From NCBI RefSeq assembly GCF_009735585.1, contig NZ_VJVW01000001.1, positions 729,698 through 793,697 of the forward strand: a DNA stretch of 64,000 nt, read 5' to 3'. This DNA comes from Christiangramia aestuarii. GTDB taxonomy: Bacteria > Bacteroidota > Bacteroidia > Flavobacteriales > Flavobacteriaceae. This document shows, piece by piece, positions 1 through 9,426 of this stretch (position 1 is its first letter; the number at the start of each line of letters is the position of its first letter). The notes beneath the pieces were generated by a model. It searched no databases. It had not been told where the DNA came from and saw only the letters and a program-made list of their open reading frames with translations. The translations under genes and the position numbers were made by a program.

Positions 1-1330
<1,330 letters not shown>

Positions 1331-1357
1331 TTAATTTCGTCTCTTTTGGATAACGAA

Positions 1358-1365
1358 CAAATATA
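1358..1365 (-). promoter_or_regulatory. Putative gyrB promoter -7 box
   Basis: On the minus strand the sequence reads TATATTTG, a perfect match to the Bacteroidota -7 consensus TAnnTTTG. It lies about 40 bases upstream of the gyrB ATG at 1318. I see no TTG at the usual -33 spacing, so the call rests on the -7 box and its position only. Confidence 0.5.
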
Positions 1366-1433
1366 ACAATTCGCATATTTTTAACAGGTTGAAGCAACCT
1401 TATAAGGTCTTAAGTTATCAACAAATTATGTGG

Positions 1434-1477
1434 AAAAACCCGAAACCAGGAACAATTAATTCCGGTTTCGGGTTTTT
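1434..1477 (-). terminator. Rho-independent terminator after asnB
   Basis: A near-perfect inverted repeat has arms at 1434-1447 and 1464-1477. The core CCCGAAACC pairs with GGTTTCGGG, and an inner GGAA/TTCC pairing extends the stem. Runs of A and T flank both sides, so it could work in either direction. It lies 20 bases past the asnB stop and upstream of the gyrB promoter, so it mainly insulates gyrB from asnB. Confidence 0.8.
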
Positions 1478-1497
1478 AAAAAGTAGGGTTGGTATAA

Positions 1498-3108
1498 TTA
1501 AACTTTTTGCATCTCTTTTTTCATTCCTGGAGCCACATGAGTTTCGTTCGCCCTTCCACTTGGATCCAGGTCTTTTTGCCATTTCGGGATCCATCTTTTC
1601 ACTGTTTTAGCAGCAGATTCCTGAGGGAAATGTTTATGGAACAGCTCACGATAGAAATATGCCTCTTTGGTCGCCGGAGTGTTCACCGGGTATTTTAAGG
1701 CCGCGGTTTCCATTTGTACATCGCTAACCTGTCTTGAAGCGTACTCGATCAACTGGTCTATCCAGTTGTAGCCCACTCCATCGCTAAATTGTTCTTTTTG
1801 TCGCCATAATACTTCTTCCGGCAAGAATGGTCGCTCAGGAGTATCAAAAGCTTTTCTCAGGATGTATTTTTCTACACCATCATAGGTTTTAGGCATTTTT
1901 TCTTCCGGAACGATCTCCATAGCTGTCTTTAAAAAGGCTTTGTCCAGAAATGGCACCCTAGCTTCCAAACCATGAGCCATCGTCGATTTATCAGCTCTTA
2001 AACAGTCTGCAGTGGCAAGTCTTTGCACCCTTCTGATCGTTTCCTTCTGAAATTCCTCTGCTGAAGGAGCGTTCTTGAAGTAAAGATAGCCCCCAAAAAT
2101 CTCATCTGAACCCTCTCCTGAAAGTACCACTTTGATCCCTTTTTCAGCAATAGCTTTGGAAAGGAAATACATTGGGGTACTCGCCCTGATGGAAGTCACA
2201 TCATAGGTTTCCAGGTGCCATACCAGTTTGCTCAGGATTTCGATTCCCCCTTCCACTGTGAAATGTATCTCGTGATGTTCTGTACCCAGGAAATCGGCAA
2301 CTTTCCTGGCGGCCTTCAAGTCTGGAGCATCTGCATCCAGGCCTATAGAGAAAGAATGTAGTTTTTGTCCTGAATCTTCCATTAAACGAGCAGCAATAGA
2401 AGAGGTTAATGAAGAATCCAGACCTCCGCTTAACAAAACTCCTAAAGGTACATCTGCCATTAATCTTTTCCTGGTCGCGTCGATCAGGCTTTCTCTTAAT
2501 TTAGAGAGATCTGCCGGCTGAACCGCCTTTTCAGAATCGAACCATTCAGGAGTATAATATCTCACGAACCCGGTCTCAGGAGTATAGTAATGTCCCGGAG
2601 GGAATGCTGAAAATTCAACACAGGCGTCTGCCAAGGCTTTCATTTCGCTGGCAAACCACATTGCTCCGGTCTCGTCGGTTCCAAAATAAAGTGGTTTCAC
2701 CCCTATCGGATCCCGGCCAACGATAAAATCGTCGCCGTCTATGATTACGAAAGAAAACACACCATCCAGTTTATCTACAAAATCCACCCCGTACTTTTCA
2801 TACATATGAACGATCACCTCTGAATCGCCGGTAGTCCTGAAACTATGATCCTTTAATTCATTATTTCTTAAGTCCATGTGGTTATAGATCTCCCCATTGT
2901 GAACCATCCAGGCTGAACTGCTTCCCTGAATTGGTTGGATCCCGGTTGTTAGATCTACAATAGAAAGGCGCTCGTGAGCAAGCACATGCCCCTTTTCTGT
3001 AATTTTTAATCCGCTTTCATCGGGTCCTCTGTGAGACATTCTTTTTGAAAGGCTGCTTATTTTTGCCGCTTCAATGTCTTTTCCGATAACTGCTAAAATT
3101 CCACACAT
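1498..3108 (-). CDS. asnB: Asparagine synthase B (glutamine-hydrolysing)
   Basis: Makes asparagine from aspartate, ATP and glutamine in the cytoplasm. The protein has 536 residues, close to the E. coli AsnB length. Met1 is followed by Cys2, the class II glutamine amidotransferase nucleophile exposed after Met removal. The amidotransferase half includes RMSHRGPDESG and HNGEIYNH. The synthetase half carries the PP-loop ATP motif SGGLDSS at residues 227-233. The start is fixed by the need for Cys at position 2. The gene is monocistronic: a terminator follows, and upstream it is divergent from the DUF2911 gene. Nothing odd is seen. Confidence 0.95.
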   Translation of the reverse strand: MCGILAVIGKDIEAAKISSLSKRMSHRGPDESGLKITEKGHVLAHERLSIVDLTTGIQPIQGSSSAWMVHNGEIYNHMDLRNNELKDHSFRTTGDSEVIVHMYEKYGVDFVDKLDGVFSFVIIDGDDFIVGRDPIGVKPLYFGTDETGAMWFASEMKALADACVEFSAFPPGHYYTPETGFVRYYTPEWFDSEKAVQPADLSKLRESLIDATRKRLMADVPLGVLLSGGLDSSLTSSIAARLMEDSGQKLHSFSIGLDADAPDLKAARKVADFLGTEHHEIHFTVEGGIEILSKLVWHLETYDVTSIRASTPMYFLSKAIAEKGIKVVLSGEGSDEIFGGYLYFKNAPSAEEFQKETIRRVQRLATADCLRADKSTMAHGLEARVPFLDKAFLKTAMEIVPEEKMPKTYDGVEKYILRKAFDTPERPFLPEEVLWRQKEQFSDGVGYNWIDQLIEYASRQVSDVQMETAALKYPVNTPATKEAYFYRELFHKHFPQESAAKTVKRWIPKWQKDLDPSGRANETHVAPGMKKEMQKV

Positions 3109-3366
3109 GACTTATTTGTTTTTTAATTACAAGACAAATATGCGTTCTTACTTATCTTTATAAAACATAAAAAGCCCTATTGATTATTAAATGAAACTTT
3201 TAATTTGGAATTAGGTTTCAGAATAAAGAAAACGGGCTTAATATCCCCCTTTGTTCTTTCATATATAAACTCCTTTAAATTTTAACAGCACCTTTATTCT
3301 TTTTTAACAAATAGGACAATTGGCTTCAATTATCTTTAGTGAAAATTAAATCAAACCCAGAAAGAC

Positions 3367-3945
3367 ATGAAAAAGCTTATAATAGGAGGAATTAGTGCTA
3401 TTTGTTTATTGATCGCCAACCCGGTGAATGCCCAGGAGGACGATAAGGTGAATTTCACCAAAGAAGAACTTAAGTTCTCAAAAATGGACGCAAGCCCAAT
3501 GGACCTGGCGATGTATCGCGACGAAAACGATGTTGCCGTGGCCAGGGTAATTTATAGCCGACCTCAAAAAAGAAACCGTGAGATCTTCGGAAAACTTATC
3601 CCTTATGGTGAAGTTTGGAGAACCGGAGCCAACGAAGCTACAGAGATCACTCTTTATAAGGATATGAAAGTTGCAGATGCTTTGATCAAAGCAGGCACTT
3701 ATACCTTATATACTATTCCAGGTGAAAAGGAATGGACGGTGATCCTAAACAATAAGACCAATACTTGGGGTGCTTACGAATATTCTGAAAAAGAGGATAA
3801 AGTGAGAATACAGGTTCCCGTGAGACAGGCACCTAATACTATCGAAGCTCTTTCGATGGCCTTCCAGGAAGCTAACAACGGAGCAGACCTTATCATTGGA
3901 TGGGATGACAGTTATGTAAAAGTGCCCTTCAAGGCTGCCAAATAG
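3367..3945 (+). CDS. DUF2911 family secreted protein
   Basis: Function unknown. The 192-residue product has a clear signal peptide (MKKLIIGGISAICLLIANPVNAQ, cleavage near A22-Q23), so it is exported to the periplasm or surface. The mature part has the conserved DUF2911 core, including YSRPQKRNREIFGKLIPYG followed by VWRTGANEATEIT, common in Bacteroidota. No catalytic motif is recognisable. It stands alone: it is divergent from asnB across 258 bases in which I see no convincing promoter, and it ends in a strong hairpin terminator that overlaps the end of queE. Confidence 0.85.
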   Translation: MKKLIIGGISAICLLIANPVNAQEDDKVNFTKEELKFSKMDASPMDLAMYRDENDVAVARVIYSRPQKRNREIFGKLIPYGEVWRTGANEATEITLYKDMKVADALIKAGTYTLYTIPGEKEWTVILNNKTNTWGAYEYSEKEDKVRIQVPVRQAPNTIEALSMAFQEANNGADLIIGWDDSYVKVPFKAAK

Positions 3946-3969
3946 AACAATATTTTACCTGAAATAAGA

Positions 3970-3995
3970 AAGCGCCTCAATAGGGCGCTTTTTTT
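3970..3995 (+). terminator. Terminator of the DUF2911 gene
   Basis: AAGCGCC (3970-3976) pairs with GGCGCTT (3984-3990) around a 7-base loop and is followed by a T run to 3995. It lies 25 bases past the DUF2911 stop and just touches the stop codon of the convergent queE. The T run makes it a plus-strand terminator. Confidence 0.85.
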
Positions 3996-4626
3996 ATGGG
4001 ATATTCAAATATTTATGCGTTTGCAAAGATACCTTCCATTTTGGGTTCTTCATCACGTAATCCACGATAAGCGGGATCATTTTTTCCCGGTTACTCCATT
4101 CCGGCTGAAGGTAAAGGATACAATCCTCACTTACTTTAGCGGCCTGCTCCTCGGCGAATTTAAGATCGTGCTTATTAAAAACGATGACCTTAAGCTCGTG
4201 TGCCTGTGGATAGATCTCTGGTTTGGGAAGCTTGATCTTCTTTGGAGAAAGACAGATCCAGTCCCAGGTTCCCGTTAGATCATAAGCGCCGGAAGTTTCG
4301 ATATGAATATCACAACCTTGTTTTTTAAGGCTGCCCGTAAGCTCGGTCATATCCCAGGTAAGCGGTTCCCCACCTGTGATCACTATAGTCTTGGAATATT
4401 TTGTAGCATTTTCAACGATCTGGCCAATATGCGTTGGCGGATGAACCTCGGCATCCCAACTCTCCTTCACATCACACCAGTGGCAACCCACATCGCACCC
4501 ACCTATGCGGATGAAGTAGGCTGCAGTTCCCTTGTGGTATCCTTCTCCCTGAATGGTATAGAATTCTTCCATTAAAGGAAGCATAATCCCTCTATCTACC
4601 AGTTCTTTTGTCTCTTCTGAAATCAT
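3994..4626 (-). CDS. queE: 7-carboxy-7-deazaguanine synthase (radical SAM)
   Basis: Forms the deazapurine ring of queuosine precursors: it converts 6-carboxy-tetrahydropterin to 7-carboxy-7-deazaguanine. The substrate-loop motif EEFYTIQGEGYHKGTAAYF is followed by the radical-SAM cysteine triad CDVGCHWC (C-x3-C-x2-C, within the first 55 residues) and TGGEPL. At about 210 residues the length is normal. I chose ATG 4626, because the upstream TTG at 4635 overlaps a perfect -7 box (4633-4640) and would probably not be transcribed. The mRNA would then be almost leaderless. No other queuosine genes are adjacent. Confidence 0.9.
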   Translation of the reverse strand: MISEETKELVDRGIMLPLMEEFYTIQGEGYHKGTAAYFIRIGGCDVGCHWCDVKESWDAEVHPPTHIGQIVENATKYSKTIVITGGEPLTWDMTELTGSLKKQGCDIHIETSGAYDLTGTWDWICLSPKKIKLPKPEIYPQAHELKVIVFNKHDLKFAEEQAAKVSEDCILYLQPEWSNREKMIPLIVDYVMKNPKWKVSLQTHKYLNIP

Positions 4627-4632
4627 AGCCTG

Positions 4633-4640
4633 CAAAGATA
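4633..4640 (-). promoter_or_regulatory. Putative queE -7 box
   Basis: The minus strand reads TATCTTTG, a perfect TAnnTTTG. Its 3' end is only six bases from the ATG at 4626, so transcription should start at or within a few bases of the start codon. This box decides against the TTG at 4635 as the start. Confidence 0.5.
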
Positions 4641-4690
4641 AGCAAACTTGAACTTCTAGGCGACCTCAGCCAATCTGAATAAAATTGAGT

Positions 4691-6157
4691 TTACTTCAGG
4701 ATCAAAGCATTCTTGATTTCCTGCTCAGGATTGTCCAGATCACTTAAAAACCCATTGATCACCGCGTATTTTATATCTCCATTTTTGGCAAGAAAGAAAT
4801 TCGCATCCTTTCCCGGCCTTAAGTTCTCATTGAGCTTAAATTCTATTGAAACCAGGTTTAATGGAAATTCTGCGTAGTCCTGTTGCAATAAAGCTTCACC
4901 TGCTTTTATATAGGCGTAACCTTTTTTAAGCAAATCTGAAGTATCCAGTTTATCAAGTTCCTCTTTAGAATTAACCATATCTGGATAAATTTTCCCAAAT
5001 TCAAGTTTCAGTCCCGAAGCATCAAGCTCTTCATAAGCAAAACTGGTTGAAAGGTCACCCTGATCAACGATCCTTCCGGAATAGTAAAAATCTAAATTCC
5101 CTTTTAGGTCATTTTCAAACTGGTTGATCCCCAGGTCCAGTGTATAGGTCTTTCCGTTTAGGTCATAACCAAGACCAGTAAGTTTAAGGTCGAACAACAT
5201 CCGATCATTATTCGGTATTTTTTCATATTCTGAAATACCTGAATCTTTAAAATTCCCAGTGGCTATAGAATGTAGGGCCGTGATAATACTTACAAAATTC
5301 AATTTTCTGATCTCCTGTTTTTCGGGGTCATCAGGATAACCTCCAGATTCAATAAGAATGGTACTGGTACCCCATTTTTGAATATTATCCCCAAACGCCC
5401 TGGGTTCAAAATCATCGTTATAGCGTCCCACCTGGCCCGGAGCAAACTGCTGCAACACCTGGTTCATCTTTACGATCACTTTCATAGCATTTCCCCGAAC
5501 CTTGTTGATATCCTTTTCGTAATTATAGGCCGGAGACAGGAAAGAGATGGTAGCCGGTTTCTCTGTCCGCTCGGCATTATAATATTTGCTCTGATCGTGT
5601 AGATTAAATCCGAAATCGGCTTCCAGGCTATCCCTCACCCTTTTCAAGGTCTTTGCTTCGGGGGACTGCAACCTTAGGGCATCCCGGTTCACATCTATAC
5701 CCAGGCTATTTCTACGAGTGAATTTTTCGGCGCCATCAGGATTCAGCATGGGTAGAAAATGTATCCTGAGGTTGCTGAGCATTTCCTTTTTTTCAGCTTC
5801 AAATTCATCTGAATTGAAAAAATTCAGAATATCAAAGATCGCCATGGTCGCCGTAGATTCATCGCCATGCATCTGCGACCACAGGAAAACATCAGTATCC
5901 CCGTTTCCAAGGCTTATCAAATTGAGGCTACGGCCCTCGATAGACTCCCCTACTTTCATTATTTCAAGCTCAGCTTCAGCTTTCAGGTCCTCGATAAGCG
6001 AAATTATGAGTTCATGCTTTATACGGCGCTCGGTGATCTTATCCTCTTTGAAATCCGGATAATTTTCAAATAATTCTTCAGCAAATTCTTCCGTCTGTGC
6101 CAGTAAATTTGCTATACTAAAAACTAAAAGGCAGAGTAGGCTAATGATTTTATTCAC
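4691..6157 (-). CDS. M14 family zinc carboxypeptidase, exported
   Basis: Predicted metallocarboxypeptidase cutting C-terminal residues from peptides or from cell-wall peptides. The signal peptide is MNKIISLLCLLVFSIANLLAQ. M14 zinc ligands are visible as H97-x-x-E100 (WSQMHGDEST) and H187 (FNLHDQS). The substrate-binding region is LNPDGAEKFTRRNSLGIDVNRD, and the general base Glu is likely in STILIESGGYPDD (about residue 272). The last roughly 180 residues form an extra C-terminal region of unknown role. It lies directly downstream of the amidase gene (5-base gap, same strand), which hints at joint action on peptidoglycan. The substrate is not shown by the sequence. Confidence 0.85.
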   Translation of the reverse strand: MNKIISLLCLLVFSIANLLAQTEEFAEELFENYPDFKEDKITERRIKHELIISLIEDLKAEAELEIMKVGESIEGRSLNLISLGNGDTDVFLWSQMHGDESTATMAIFDILNFFNSDEFEAEKKEMLSNLRIHFLPMLNPDGAEKFTRRNSLGIDVNRDALRLQSPEAKTLKRVRDSLEADFGFNLHDQSKYYNAERTEKPATISFLSPAYNYEKDINKVRGNAMKVIVKMNQVLQQFAPGQVGRYNDDFEPRAFGDNIQKWGTSTILIESGGYPDDPEKQEIRKLNFVSIITALHSIATGNFKDSGISEYEKIPNNDRMLFDLKLTGLGYDLNGKTYTLDLGINQFENDLKGNLDFYYSGRIVDQGDLSTSFAYEELDASGLKLEFGKIYPDMVNSKEELDKLDTSDLLKKGYAYIKAGEALLQQDYAEFPLNLVSIEFKLNENLRPGKDANFFLAKNGDIKYAVINGFLSDLDNPEQEIKNALILK

Positions 6158-6162
6158 AATTT

Positions 6163-6828
6163 CTATTTTGAAGGTACTTCTTTAAAATTCTTGTCTTTTA
6201 CGGCATTCCTCAGTTTAGCCATGAAATCTTCTCCGGGATCGGTCTTCTTGGTACGATAGGCTTCGTCTTTTTCCAGCCACAATTCATGACCTTCAAAATT
6301 GGTGTATTCATAATGGCCAATCACGTAATCTATATCATATTTATCGCTTAAATAATTCACCAGGTAAATATTAGCTTCTAACTGTGCATCGGTAAGCGGG
6401 GTATCCCTGGTGCCACCAACATTCTCTATACCTATGGCAGCGTGATTCAGTCCTATCACATGCCTTGCCATAAGGTTTTCGGGCATTAGCCGGTAGATAG
6501 TACCATCCCTGTCTACCAGGAAATGCGCGGAAACATTTAACTGCCCCGCTCCCGAGATCTCCTCGCGTGATTGGGGAAGCCGGGAATTTTCAAAAGCCCG
6601 GAAAGATGCCTCCAGGGTTGGGATTGCCGTCCAGTGCAGTACGATCATTTTAGGCTCGATCTGGGGACTGCTACTTTCCAAACCATATCGATCTTTCATA
6701 TATTTCAAACTGAGATCCTTACGATCCTCACCGAAATCTATTGGTTTATCAACGATCCTGGAGGTTTTGCAGGAGATCATACCAATAAAGAGAAAGCTTG
6801 ACAGAAAGATAGATTTGAGGGTTTTCAT
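6163..6828 (-). CDS. N-acetylmuramoyl-L-alanine amidase (Amidase_2), lipoprotein
   Basis: Predicted to cut the bond between MurNAc and the stem peptide. It is a lipoprotein: GMISC places the lipidated Cys at residue 20. The Amidase_2 fold is shown by IVLHWTA with zinc ligand H65, then SAHFLVDRDGTIYRL, GIENVGG with E135 (AmpD E116 equivalent), GHYEYTNF with H172, and TKKTDPG with D197. Only one domain is present in 221 residues, with no SPOR or PG-binding module. It is the first gene of a two-gene unit with the M14 carboxypeptidase. Being lipid-anchored, it probably acts in the periplasm rather than in cytoplasmic recycling. Confidence 0.88.
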   Translation of the reverse strand: MKTLKSIFLSSFLFIGMISCKTSRIVDKPIDFGEDRKDLSLKYMKDRYGLESSSPQIEPKMIVLHWTAIPTLEASFRAFENSRLPQSREEISGAGQLNVSAHFLVDRDGTIYRLMPENLMARHVIGLNHAAIGIENVGGTRDTPLTDAQLEANIYLVNYLSDKYDIDYVIGHYEYTNFEGHELWLEKDEAYRTKKTDPGEDFMAKLRNAVKDKNFKEVPSK

Positions 6829-6988
6829 TTTAAAAATTTAGGTTAAAAATTCTCTGGTCGGCGTATTTTTAAAAGTAATAAAATTTGAACTGGAAATTCT
6901 CCTCTGTAAATTTTTAGGTCTTTAAATGAAGTTAAAATTCCTATTTTTATGAACCACCAACTATAATTAACCTAAGCTCTCTACAGCC

Positions 6989-8350
6989 TTGAACAATAAA
7001 CTCTCCCATTTCGGCCTACTTTTAGATCTAACGCCTTCCGTTTTTATACGGATCTCTGCATTTCTGACAATCCTGTTGCTAGGTACCTCCTGTTCCAGCA
7101 TTAAAAGAACGAACAGGAAGATTGAAAAGCAGTTCAATGAATCGGCTATTTTTCAGAAGGGTTTCGCAGGCCTGGCCGTGTATGACCCTGAAGAGGATAA
7201 AATGCTGTATGAGCATAATTCCGGTAAATATTTCACCCCGGCTTCGAACACAAAACTTTTCACCTTATATACCGGCCTGGTAATCCTGGAAGATTCCCTA
7301 AAGGCCCTGGAATATAGTATCAAGGGTGACAGTTTGATCTTTAAAGGTACCGGAGACCCCTCGCTGCTGAATCCCGATTTACCGGAATCCAAAATTTATA
7401 ATTTCCTAAAGCAAAGCCCTTATCAACTGTTCTATGCTCCGCCCAAATATCAAGAGAAAAGCCTTGGACCGGGCTGGGCATGGGATGATTACGATTCTTA
7501 CTATTCAGCTGAAAAAATAGACCTGCCCATCTATGGCAACCTGATCCAGTTAACTTTCAGCGGCAACAATGCGCCTAAGGTGAGCCCGGAAATACTTCAG
7601 GATTCGGTACAGCAGGTCGCAGCATTTTTTCCTGAAAACAAATATGCCCAGAGAGAGCTTTCATCAAATAAGATCACTTATCAAGCCTATGACCGCGGAG
7701 AGAAATGGACCCAGCAGGTTCCTTTTAAATTTTCAGAGGAGCTTATTGCCAGCTTACTTACAGATACCCTGAAAAAACCTGTAGCAATTTATAAGGACGA
7801 AATGAAAGATCTTGAATTCGATAAGACCTTATATAGTATCCCCAGCGACAGCATCTATAAACGTATGATGCAGGTTAGCGATAATTTTATTGCCGAGCAG
7901 ATACTTTTAATGGCTGCAGGAAAGATCTCAGACACCTTAAAAACGAATATCGCCATAAAGCATATGAAAGAAAAACATTTGCAGGACCTGCCAGACGAAC
8001 CTATGTGGATAGATGGCTCAGGCCTTTCCAGGTATAACCTTTTCACCCCCAGGACAATGGTAAAGCTTATAGAAAAGATCGAGGCGAAAAAACCAAAAGA
8101 AGAGCTTTTCCAGATTCTGGCCGCAGGCGGAGAATCGGGCACCCTCAAGAATTATTACCATGCCGAAACTCCCTATATTTATGCCAAGACGGGAACGCTG
8201 AGAAACAATCACAGCCTTAGCGGATTCCTGCTCACGCAGAGTGGCAAAACGCTTATTTTTAGCTTTATGAATAGCAACTACACCGTTCCCACTTACGACC
8301 TAAAAAAAGCTATGGTGAGGATCCTGGGGCAAATACGAGATAATTATTAA
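6989..8350 (+). CDS. dacB: D-alanyl-D-alanine carboxypeptidase/endopeptidase (PBP4 type), lipoprotein
   Basis: Class C low-molecular-mass PBP that trims D-Ala and opens cross-links. The active-site motifs are S86-N-T-K89 (TPASNTKL), S297-D-N299 and K400-T-G402 (YAKTGTL). The 453 residues match the S13 family. I accept the TTG at 6989: it gives a lipoprotein signal with Arg21, a hydrophobic stretch and lipobox LLGTSC (Cys35), while no ATG lies early enough. The n-region is long, so a later non-ATG start remains possible. It is divergent from the amidase gene and is followed 19 bases later by the LD-carboxypeptidase gene, probably in one operon. Confidence 0.88.
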   Translation: MNNKLSHFGLLLDLTPSVFIRISAFLTILLLGTSCSSIKRTNRKIEKQFNESAIFQKGFAGLAVYDPEEDKMLYEHNSGKYFTPASNTKLFTLYTGLVILEDSLKALEYSIKGDSLIFKGTGDPSLLNPDLPESKIYNFLKQSPYQLFYAPPKYQEKSLGPGWAWDDYDSYYSAEKIDLPIYGNLIQLTFSGNNAPKVSPEILQDSVQQVAAFFPENKYAQRELSSNKITYQAYDRGEKWTQQVPFKFSEELIASLLTDTLKKPVAIYKDEMKDLEFDKTLYSIPSDSIYKRMMQVSDNFIAEQILLMAAGKISDTLKTNIAIKHMKEKHLQDLPDEPMWIDGSGLSRYNLFTPRTMVKLIEKIEAKKPKEELFQILAAGGESGTLKNYYHAETPYIYAKTGTLRNNHSLSGFLLTQSGKTLIFSFMNSNYTVPTYDLKKAMVRILGQIRDNY

Positions 8351-8369
8351 TCGATAACCTACTTAAAAA

Positions 8370-9425
8370 ATGCAACGAAGAAAATTTATACAGAATATCG
8401 GGATAGGAGGCCTGATACTCCCCCTACATGCAAATGCTTTCACGGACTTAAATAATTATGAATACAATAAGGACGTTTTACTTCCCAAAGCCCTGAAAGA
8501 AGGAGATACCATAGGGATTGTAAGTCCCGCCAGCGCGATTTTTGAATCTGAACCCTACGAGATCGCTAAGGAATCTTTCGAAGCCCTGGGCCTAAAAGTG
8601 AAATTCGGAAAGAATACCCGCAACCGCTATGGCCATCTTGCGGGAACCGATGAAGAAAGAGCAGAGGAATTCAACGATATGTTCCGGGATGATTCCATAA
8701 GCGCGGTGATCGCGTTACGAGGAGGTTCCGGCGCAGCCCGTATCCTGGATAAATTAGATTATGCGGCGATCAAAAAGAATCCGAAGGTCTTTATTGGCTA
8801 TAGCGACATCACGGCCCTGCACACGGCAATTTTTGAAAAAACCGGGCTGGTAAGTTTTCACGGTCCCGTGGCCGTTTCCAGCTGGAATTCCTTTAGTACA
8901 GATTATTTAAAACGACTTCTTTTTCAGAAGGAAGCCGTCACCTATAGAAACCCCACAGACAAAGGAGATGAACTGGTTCAGACCAAAAACCGGATCCGCG
9001 TGATCACCGAAGGCACGGTCAAGGGGCAGCTGCTTGGCGGAAACCTATCTGTGCTAACCGGCATCATGGGTTCGGAATACTTCCCTAAGGACTGGACAGG
9101 AAAGATCCTTTATCTGGAAGACGTAGGAGAAAAAATTTACGCAGTAGACCGTATGATGTCCCAACTTTACCTGGGCGGAGTCTTTGATCAAATAAGCGGT
9201 TTCGTTTTTGGAAAATGCACCGACTGTGACCCCGGCGGCAGCGGCTACGGCTCATTAACCCTGGAAGAGGTGATAGACCATTACATTAAACCCCTGAACA
9301 TCCCGGCATATTCCGGAGCAATGATCGGCCATATAAGTGACAATGTTACTATTCCTAATGGCCTGGAAGCTGAATTAAACGCCAGTGAAGGAAGTATCCG
9401 CCTTTTATCACCGGCCGTACAATAA
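8370..9425 (+). CDS. S66 family LD-carboxypeptidase, Tat-type signal
   Basis: Serine peptidase of the LdcA family, which cuts the L,D bond before the last D-Ala of the tetrapeptide. Ser145 in FIGYSDIT is the nucleophile. E250 (LYLEDVGE) and H321 (MIGHISD) complete the S66 triad. Family landmarks are GIVSPAS and ALRGGSGAARILD. The N-terminus has twin arginines (MQRRKFIQNIGIGG) and a hydrophobic stretch, which looks like a Tat signal; most LdcA are cytoplasmic, so export is notable but inferred. It follows dacB by 19 bases and ends one base before the stop of the convergent serine hydrolase. Confidence 0.85.
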   Translation: MQRRKFIQNIGIGGLILPLHANAFTDLNNYEYNKDVLLPKALKEGDTIGIVSPASAIFESEPYEIAKESFEALGLKVKFGKNTRNRYGHLAGTDEERAEEFNDMFRDDSISAVIALRGGSGAARILDKLDYAAIKKNPKVFIGYSDITALHTAIFEKTGLVSFHGPVAVSSWNSFSTDYLKRLLFQKEAVTYRNPTDKGDELVQTKNRIRVITEGTVKGQLLGGNLSVLTGIMGSEYFPKDWTGKILYLEDVGEKIYAVDRMMSQLYLGGVFDQISGFVFGKCTDCDPGGSGYGSLTLEEVIDHYIKPLNIPAYSGAMIGHISDNVTIPNGLEAELNASEGSIRLLSPAVQ

Positions 9426-9426
9426 C

